Origin: Xenopus tropicalis | Lineage: Eukaryota > Chordata > Amphibia > Anura > Pipidae | Assembly: GCF_000004195.4 (NCBI RefSeq) | Contig: NC_030677.2 | Location: 57,852,222 to 57,916,221 of the forward strand | Direction: 5' to 3' | Length of the DNA: 64,000 nt | Shown: in pieces, positions 56,317 through 64,000 of the stretch | How the letters are laid out: each line of letters opens with the position of its first letter | Numbering within the stretch: position 1 is the stretch's first letter | Notes under the pieces: model-generated | Seen by the model: only the letters and a program-made list of their open reading frames with translations | What the model was told of the DNA's origin: nothing | The model's database searches: none | Position numbers and translations under genes: made by a program

Positions 56317-56645
56317 GTGTGGAATTCCCTCCCCGAATCAGTCGTGCTGGTTGATACATTATATAGCTTTAAGAAGGGGCTGGATGGCTTTTTAGCAAGT
56401 GAGGGAATACAGGGTTATGGGAGATAGCTCTTAGTACAAGTGAGGGAATACAGGGGTATGGGAGATAGCTCTCAGTACAAGTGAGGGGAATACAGGGTTA
56501 TGGGAGATAGCTCTCAGTACAAGTGAGGGAATACAGGGGTAGGGGAGATAGCTCTCAGTACAAGTGAGGGGAATACAGGGTTATGGGAGATAGCTCTTAG
56601 TACAAGTTGATCCAGGGACTGGTCCGATTGCCATCTTGGAGTCCT
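56317..56645 (+). mobile_element. CR1/L2-like LINE tail, plus strand, second copy
   Basis: It matches the minus-strand copy at 11.7-14.7 kb: TGTGGAATTCCCTCCCCGAA, then ATTATATAGCTTTAAGAAGG, GGCTGGATGGCTTTTTAGC, the 41-bp units, then TTGATCCAGGGACTGGTCCG and ATTGCCATCTTGGAGTC. It is 5' and 3' truncated relative to the other copy. Confidence 0.65.
56399..56606. repeat. 41-bp minisatellite, five units
   Basis: Units start GAGGGAATACAGGGTTATGG at 56401, 56442, 56483, 56525 and 56566. Two units have an extra G (GAGGGGAATACAGG). The first and last units have CTCTTAGTACAAG and the middle ones CTCTCAGTACAAG, the same edge-versus-middle pattern as in the long array. Confidence 0.9.
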
Positions 56646-59295
56646 ATCTAGTAAAATACCAGCCAAGGCTGGGGCTCGTATTGTAAATTTACTGGCAATG
56701 CAGAGCACTATATTTCCAGCATTAGTCATTAGAGCATGTGCCTTTCAATGAAATCTGTTTTACCTGTATGTAGAACAATTACACCTTATTAATTACAAAA
56801 ATTCTGATTTATGATGTTCAGAAAAAATGGGATTTTAAAACCAAACACTAAGCTATATTGTGGTTATCTCTGGTAGCCAAAATGATAAGCTACATTTGTG
56901 ATTCCCCTGTGTTTCATGTTAATGCATACATGTACTGTACAAATCCAAACAGGCTGCCATTTGAACTAGTATATCTGCCTTTGTAACACAATGGAAAACG
57001 TGCTTCAGAAATTTAAGGAGAAATGATACATTTCAAACAGCATATTTGTCTGAGACTCAGCAGTTCTTATTCCATATGAATTTAAGCCTTGACTGGCAGG
57101 AGCAGAAAGTACCAAAGCACAGTGATATAACGATAAAGAGGAGTATGTTGCCTCCAAGGAGTGATCGTTATGTAACTTTGATGAGGATGAAAGTAGCCCA
57201 GTGTCCATCTCTGGATAATGTATATCCCATGGGTGGCCTGTTCTGATGTGATCAAGTCACATTGTGTCCTGTACCCTGCACCTCGAGTTCCAATTTAAGC
57301 ATACTGTTCTGGAAAAAGACTTTGTCAATATATGTGTAATTGAAAATGTAATATTTGCACATGGGAAATGGTGTTGTACATTTACAGGGTATTTTATATT
57401 AATTTATCTAAGTATACTCACTGTGAAATATTTACTTATTTATTGCCTGTTATTTATATATCACCAACACATTTACGCAGCAGTGCTAAAGATTATAGGG
57501 CTCATTTATGTTTGCAAGAACAGTTGTGTCTAAACCAATTTAATTAAAGGTACTTGTGTCAAAATGTGTTTCCTCTACTTCCGTTTAGTTGAACGGGGGG
57601 GAACGGGGAGAGCTACCGCCACCTCCTAACCAGGCCATAGTTTCAGGGTTCACTTCACATGCAGCACTGTGGCGCCCAAAAAATTGGGTACAGGTGGCAA
57701 TCACACACCAAACAATGGAAAGGACTTGATATTGCCCTAACAAGAGTAGTTAAGACTGCAATGCAGTAATATCCTTTTATCCTTGTTTTAACAGAAAGTA
57801 TTCACATGCTCCATACAACACAAAACATTCCCTTAAAGGAAAAAATACCCCACTTTTTGACAAGCCTATTCAGGCTTATGTAAAAAAAAAGTGTATCCAC
57901 CAAAAAAAAACCAAAACATATACACATTTTTAAACAGACATACAGTTGCTTAGACTGAAAGTAAACCATGATAGTCTGTCTCTGACTTACGGGGTCCACT
58001 ACATTATTTTCCTCTAGGTTCCATATTAAAGATATTGCTTTCCATGGTTAGTGGCACACAGTTTCTCAGAATACAACACAGTGCAAGAGAGTGGTGTGGC
58101 CACTTTTCTCCAATGCATGTCGGAAATGGGCAATGCTGAAGCCACAGTTGAAACTAAGTCCCCATCCATTCCTTTCAATACAATTAAGCATTGCTACTGG
58201 GAGCGTGCCAAACTGTGCTCTTTCTAGGATAAAATACAATCCTTGGGATGTTCCTAAAGGCTGACCAAGAAAATTTAAAGTGACCTGAAAGGTGTATATA
58301 CTGTAAATACATTACATTATTTTATATATAAATTATTTTGTATTGTTTTATTATATATGTCATATATTTTGCTTTGCTAATCATCTCCCCGGCATCCAAC
58401 ATATGTGAATATGAAGATGCCAATATAACATAAGACAGGGAGGGGGGAATATTTACTTTGCCTTGTCAGCCAGTAATATCAGCTGAGACAATAGAAATGG
58501 CAGCAAGAAAGCTTCAGAAGTTCCACAGTTTCCTGATAGCTGTCATCAACCAGGAGTTAGTCATTAAGCAGGGGCATCTCAAAGCAGAGAAATTTATATT
58601 CCTTATCCTATTTTTTTCTTAACAGTAAAAATCCACCTTACTCTTTAAAAGAGACAATTTTATAAGAAAAACATTTTTAATTATTTTTTTAGGAGGATAC
58701 AGTATCACTTAACAGGAAAATTCTTTCTACAACAAACTAATATGTATATGTAATATGTAATGTATATATATATATACACATGTACACATGTTGCTGGTTT
58801 TGTGGCACAAGAGTAAAAAATATAACAGGTTTGATGAAAAAAATACTAAATAAATAATTAGAAAAATTAATAAAAGTATTTACCATAACATGGAAATATT
58901 TTATTTCATTTTAAAATCATATTCAAAATCCTTCTGACAATGTCTGCAGTGAGAGCCAATTTTTATTTAAAAGCTTGTCTGTCTCCTGGTCACTTTATAA
59001 TTACATGGACAAGGTAACTGCTAGTATAACATTAGCAGATGTCATGTTACAGAAAATGTTAGTCTTAAAATTATAAAGATGAATTTAATCAAACGTGAAG
59101 CTATTTCTGCTCACATTTGCTTTTACAAAGAGGGTTTTTTGAGGAAGAAGATGAGGTTTTTATATACATGATGGCTTCAGGTGAAAAACAAAAATTCTAT
59201 ATTATTTGTGTTACCATATTTGATCATGATTTAAATCTGCCTGTGCTAGTATCTGTTTAAGTGCTAGGGTCTTTTGATCATATTATAGCACATAG
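56646..59295. other. Low-copy DNA, no gene seen
   Basis: AT-rich sequence with no recognised transposon ends. A short TATATA/ACACATGT run lies near 58,745-58,790. Open frames are 89 codons or less and unremarkable. Confidence 0.35.
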
Positions 59296-59297
59296 TA

Positions 59298-59635
59298 CAG
59301 GTATAGGACACGTTATCCAGAATGTTTAGGACCAAGGGTATTCCCGATAAGGGGTCTTTCCGTAATTTGGATCTCCATATCTTAAGTCTACTAAAAAACC
59401 AATAAAACATTTATTAAACCCAATAGGATTGTTTTGCATTTAATAAGGATTAATTATACCTTAGTTGGGATCAATTACAAGGTACTGTGTTATTGCTACA
59501 GAGAAAAAGGAAATCAATTTTAAAATTCTGTATTATTTGATTAAAATGAAGTCTATGGGAGACGGGCTTTACGTAATTCGGAGCTTTCTGGATAATGGGT
59601 TTCCGGATAAGGGATCCGATACCTGTACAGGTATG
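59298..59635 (+). mobile_element. Complete CAGGTAT-type MITE, first of an abutting pair
   Basis: It runs from CAGGTATAGGACACGTTATC to GATCCGATACCTG with TA before (59296-59297) and after (59636-59637). It is a well-preserved family member, close to 25339. Confidence 0.85.
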
Positions 59636-59637
59636 AG

Positions 59638-59953
59638 ATCCCTTATCCGGAAACCCGTTATTCAGAAAGTTCCAAATTACGGAAAGCCCTTCTCCCATAG
59701 ACTCCATTAAAAGCAAATAATTCTAATTTTTAAAAATGATTTCCTTGTTCTCTGTAATATTAAAACAGTACCTTGTACTTGATCCCAATAAGATATAATT
59801 AATGCTTATTGGCAGCAAAACAAGCCTACTGGGTTTATTTAATATTTGAATGATTTTTAGCAGACTTAAGCTATGGAGATCCAAATTACGGAAAGACAAC
59901 TTATCCGGAAAACCCCAGGTCGCAAGCATTCTGGATAACAGGTCCCATACCTG
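59638..59953 (-). mobile_element. Complete CAGGTAT-type MITE, second of the pair, inverted
   Basis: It starts CAGGTATGAGATCCCTTATC right after the shared TA and ends GGTCCCATACCTG before TA (59954-59955). The interior is in reverse orientation (CTCCCATAGACTCCATT, TTCTCTGTAATATTAAAACA). Confidence 0.85.
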
Positions 59954-59955
59954 TA

Positions 59956-62354
59956 CATGTAAATAGGTGAAGCAGTATAGGGAAGGGAATTGTACAATCT
60001 ATGGTGTCAGTACAATCATACTTCATTGCTACTATAGATTCTACGTTTGTTAGCTATTAAGTGATTAAACCTTTCCTTGTTTAAAGTTCATTTGAACTAA
60101 TATATAGTATAGTAGAAGCTCCCACCCAGGAGAGCTGCAGGTTGGACACTCTTGATATAAAGTATTACTGACACTGTCTTTGCTTATTATTCACATTATG
60201 AAAAATTTAAAAATTTTTTACCTGACACCAAATTCTTTCCCTGAAACCATCTTGAATATGACATATTGAACAGGAAAAGTGTTTATGAAATAAACCTGGC
60301 TGAATTATACCTGGCTACATAAAGTTTTTTTTTTCCAGTGGACACAGGTTCTCAAATATGCAGTGATCTATGGCTGGGATTAAACTGCCAGAGTTAAATT
60401 TCCAGACACTTGAATATAAATAATATAATAATTTAACTGATTTGCTCATTCCTTAAAAATATTTTTTTAAATAATGGCATTGTTTGGTTAATCAAATGGT
60501 CTTAAGCCCATCATGCTTCTCACTGGCTCTTCAACATAGTATAGTCTCGAGTGAGGCTCAGTTGGTTTTCAATCTGGATCTTTTAATATGGTTTTCTGTA
60601 AGGCCTGATGAGGGATCTGCTCCGTTAAGTGGGCAAATTCAGAGGGTTAGAATTATATTTGACTTTCCAACATAATCAAATTAGTCTCTGTATCTCAGGG
60701 CAGTCTTAAAATAATATGTGCTCATGCTGACGTTTCAACATAATCATGCTTTGTTGGCTGAGATAATGTTGAATCAATTGTTGGTGGAAGCACAAGAAGT
60801 TAAAATAATTTAGGCTGTAATCAGTTTTTGTTCCTTGTTCTAGATGCTATTACTGACCTGTCTGCTAAAGCCAATTCATGACTAATTTGCTTAAAATTTG
60901 GGAAAGGAGCACAGTCAGTATATTTTAAGCTGATCAAAATTCAAATAGCTTTGGGTAAATCAAAATAATACAATTTTGTATTTATAAGTAGCCAAGCTTA
61001 GTTTTTTTCACTAATGTTCATTTGTTTGCAGTAATAAAGCTGCCAATTGGTACAAATGGTATATGTTGTAATTTGTATTCAGAGCTTCATAGCAGCTAAT
61101 TGTTTCCTTAAGTGAATAAAGCTGGGTAAATATATTAAAATAGAACTGTAATAGCACACTACTATGGATCCTACTTTGCTTCTTAAAAGCAATTATGAAT
61201 GTACCATTTAAGAAGATACAAGACTATAAAAGCCTTAACTCAACAATTTTTACCTCCCACCTTGCACGGACCCTGGCCTTCAGTATATCTGTCAGACAAG
61301 CTCTACTCCCCTCCCCTGTAGGGGGAAGTACACCTGCACCACATATAAGCTCCAAGATTTCAACTATTGCACTCAGAGGAAGTCCAATTCCTTGCAGATA
61401 TACTGACAGGCCCATTCCCCTCCTTAGCTCAATACCAAAGGAGGATGACAAGGCAACCTTTCAACTATACCAAGTGTTTCAATTCCAGTTCTCCTCCCTG
61501 GGTGTAGACTATGTTTCCCCCACTTCTGAAATTACACTTTGGAACACTTAACAAAGAAAGCTAGTAAATGATAAATGAAATTGATAAGTGCCTTGTTTGA
61601 CTGAGAAACAATGGGAGGATGTCATTATATGAAACAGATTAGCACAATTCAAATGTATTTGCCAAATTTAAATACCACCCCCCAAATCTAAGAAGCGGCC
61701 CCCAAGTAGGGTTAACAGGGTGTACCCTTTATGCATATGATGGGGGACTGCCCTTCATTTCTACATTTTAAATTGATGTGACTTGATTTGTTGGAGCTTC
61801 TTCCAGAGTCTGTATGCCAGAGATATGTCCTGGGCTTGCTAGATTTTATTCTCCCCTTACTTAAAACTAGAACCTTAATTAATAGTTCTCTGTCATGCTA
61901 ATAAACAATAATAGTCTGATTATCTTTCATACACAAAATATGCTGTCCAGTCAAGATTGACAAAATGTGGGCCATTTAGCCCTTGACATTTTGCTGTCAC
62001 AGCCTCATTGCACCCCCGCCTAATGATTTAAAATTTAGTGGTGAGTACAACTTTCCCTTTTTTTGCTATAGTTTATACAGGAACAGTGGCCAGCTCTATG
62101 TTGTAGCTTCCACCCTTTCCAGCTACAGTCAGGTGATTCCAATGGGCCAAATAAAGGGCAACCATTGAAAGCATGCAAGTCGCAGGTAAAACTTGTTTTG
62201 TTAAATGTATATTGAAGCAGTAGAATTTTGAATAAATCAGATAAAAGTGAGTGTAGGACTGGCCAGACTGGGGATGACTTTGACGTAGTGCAATATATGG
62301 AAATCCCTGTTTTACTTAAAGGGGAGGGCATATCTTGGTAGCTTAACGCACAGA
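59956..62354. other. Low-copy DNA, no gene recognised
   Basis: The largest open frame (61,195-61,551, 118 codons, plus) has balanced composition but no motif I know and is overlapped by an antisense frame. Nothing repeat-like was recognised. Confidence 0.35.
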
Positions 62355-62640
62355 GGGCCTGATTCACTAAAGTGCGATAAAAATTATCTCACGCTTTTTT
62401 GCGTTAAATAAGTCGCGATAATTAGCGCACGATTCACCATAGTATTATCGCGTGCGTTAAGTCGCCATTTTCGCATGCGATATTTTTCGGGCTAGTTTTA
62501 CCGCATGCGTTAATTTTTGCGCTGAAAAGAATACGATCACATGATTCACAAACACTTAGGCGCGCTAAATAACGCATTGGTCTATGCGAAAATTAACACC
62601 TACTACAGGCAGGCGAAAAATTATACAAAAGTACAGTAAA
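62355..62640. mobile_element. CpG-rich MITE-like segment
   Basis: It starts GGGCCTGATTCACTAAAGTG, the same style of end as the TTA-type MITEs, and is filled with GCG-rich phrases (TCGCGATAATTAGCGCACG, TATCGCGTGCGTTAAG) that form several local inverted repeats. The right end is not clear. Confidence 0.45.
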
Positions 62641-62744
62641 TGAGTTTTTGGCAATAAAATATGGACTTACAGTGTTATTTATTCAAGTATGTGTCTTTTT
62701 ACTCAATTTTACTAAAGTCTAGGCATGTATGGAATTTCGCTACT

Positions 62745-62896
62745 AATATACAGTACTATAGCGGTGAATATTTTGTCGCGATAATATACAGTACTATAGC
62801 GGTGAATATTTTGTCGCGATAATATACAGTACTATAGCGGTGAATATTTTGTCGCCATAATATACAGTACTATAGTGGTAAATATTTAGTCGCGCA
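62745..62896. repeat. 38-bp tandem repeat, four units
   Basis: Units start AATATACAGTACTATAGCGG at 62745, 62783, 62821 and 62859, exactly 38 bp apart, each ending near TTTTGTCGCGAT. The first two are identical, and the last has several changes. Its CpG style is like the MITE-like segment just upstream. Confidence 0.92.
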
Positions 62897-64000
62897 AAAT
62901 ACATTACTATGTATATTTTGGCGATTTTTTTTTTTTATTTGTTAAATTAAAAGTTTTTATTTTTCTACTTTTGAACTGAATGTCCCCAGAATATCTAAAT
63001 GTCCTGTATATATTGATAATGGGTGAGTGCAGAGGATCCATATTTCCTGTTAGCAGGATATGCATTACTGAACATTAACTATATGGGATCTACCCTGGGG
63101 CCAAGCAGTCTTTTAATGTAAACATTCAATACCCTGTTATCGAATATGACAAGTCACTTAGGTTTGCCAAAAATGTGTGAAGATGCACATTTTCAATGTA
63201 CTATTTGTTAAAATAATAAGTGTAACATTTAAAATAAAAGAATAATCTCCTGCTACAGAACAGTGGTGTATCACATGGACTATTTAAGCCTGATTCTTGC
63301 AACAAGCTGTTGCTGAATCATTGACCATTCTGCCTTGTCTAAGCATTGTGTTCCTGAGTTCCTGGTCAACAAGTTCCAGTCTTGTTCCTTCAGTTTCTGT
63401 CTTAAACCTGAGATTCCTGTCCCGTAAATTGTGTTCCTGCCTTGTCCTTGTTCCCTCTAATCTGACTTCCCAGTTTTGACCTTGGGCCTTTACCTGACTC
63501 TACATGTCTTCTGCCTGTCCTGACCTTCAGCTTGTTTAACAAACTTTGCATTTTTTCTGCCTGCCCTTGACCTTTGGCCTGTTACACGGACTTGATTGTT
63601 TGCTGCCTGCACAGACCTTGCTGTTTTATAGACTTACATTTGCATTTTTTGCTTGCATTTTTTTCAGTTGTTTATTTTTCACACAGTTCCTGTTCAGTCA
63701 TTATGTTTCATAAAAGTTATACAGCACATCGGCTCCTCTCTGTTAAATCAGTGTCTAAATCTGAAAACCACTAGATTTATTAAGAGCCAGGATAATAACA
63801 AAGGTTTTTAAACCTATGTGCTGCCATTTTCTGAGGAAATCTCACTGGCATCATAAACTATGAAAGTATTCTAAATCATGAATCTCATAGAGGAAAAAAT
63901 GTCTAATGTCAGACTGGGTGTTTTGATGGGTGCACCTACGTAAAAACCATGGGCTTGAGTATTGCTCAGCAGAGGTCCTTCTGTCACCACTTTTTATGCT
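62897..64000. other. End of window; pyrimidine-rich repeat-like block
   Basis: From about 63,280 to 63,640 the plus strand is rich in CCTG, CTTG and TTCC with phrases recurring loosely (GCCTGTCCTGACCTTCAGC, TGCCCTTGACCTTTGGCC). This looks like the tail of a dispersed retroelement or degenerate tandem repeat. No gene recognised. Confidence 0.35.

Noticed and set aside
59465..59716. Opposed 81-codon frames
   Set aside because: They lie across the junction of two inverted MITEs, and the symmetry explains the matching frames.
61195..61551. 118-codon plus-strand open frame
   Set aside because: No recognisable domain, overlapped by an antisense frame, and no surrounding gene signals. It cannot be supported as a gene.

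Overview
This is vertebrate genomic DNA, almost certainly frog. It is AT-rich, has no operon-like coding, and is crowded with terminal-inverted-repeat DNA elements typical of Xenopus: TTAA-flanked T2/Kolobok-like MITEs, TA-flanked CAGGTAT-ended palindromic MITEs, CR1-like LINE pieces, full-length Tc1 transposons and a SPIN-type hAT MITE. The SPIN copy and the Tc1 families favour Xenopus tropicalis over a more distant frog. That species call is inference, not an alignment result. I see no host protein-coding exon that I can name, and no tRNA, rRNA or CRISPR. The window reads as intergenic or deep-intronic sequence.

Layout. 0-3 kb: nested MITEs, including a T2-like element (889-2106) carrying two further insertions, and a TTA-flanked MITE inside a TA-flanked MITE (2428-2905). 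3.98-5.60 kb: a complete Tc1 element with an intact 340-aa transposase and apparently identical 210-bp terminal repeats. 5.6-11.4 kb: mostly low-copy sequence with a few small MITEs and one decayed coding-like stretch. 11.4-14.9 kb: a MITE split by a LINE fragment, itself swollen by about 63 copies of a 41-bp minisatellite. 15-17.5 kb: three MITEs and a candidate conserved noncoding block. 17.5-19.2 kb: a second, different Tc1 whose 340-codon transposase carries one stop codon. 19-28 kb: low-copy DNA, a palindromic T2-like MITE, and a CR1 fragment broken by a MITE. 28.24-28.43 kb: the SPIN-type element with a perfect 8-bp target duplication. 29-46 kb: one MITE family at several stages, with three members carrying long 52-bp arrays (30.2, 35.8 and 44.4 kb), one carrying a single unit (38.8-39.4 kb), and relatives without the unit. 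46-64 kb: further MITEs, two striking hairpins, a second LINE copy with five 41-bp units, a back-to-back MITE pair, and a four-copy 38-bp repeat.

The main theme is tandem repeats born inside dispersed elements. A 52-bp unit inside a MITE and a 41-bp unit inside a LINE tail have each expanded in place more than once, and a low-copy or single-copy form survives in the same window. The two Tc1 elements are the only genes with a clear function. Only the one at 4350-5372 looks able to make a full transposase.
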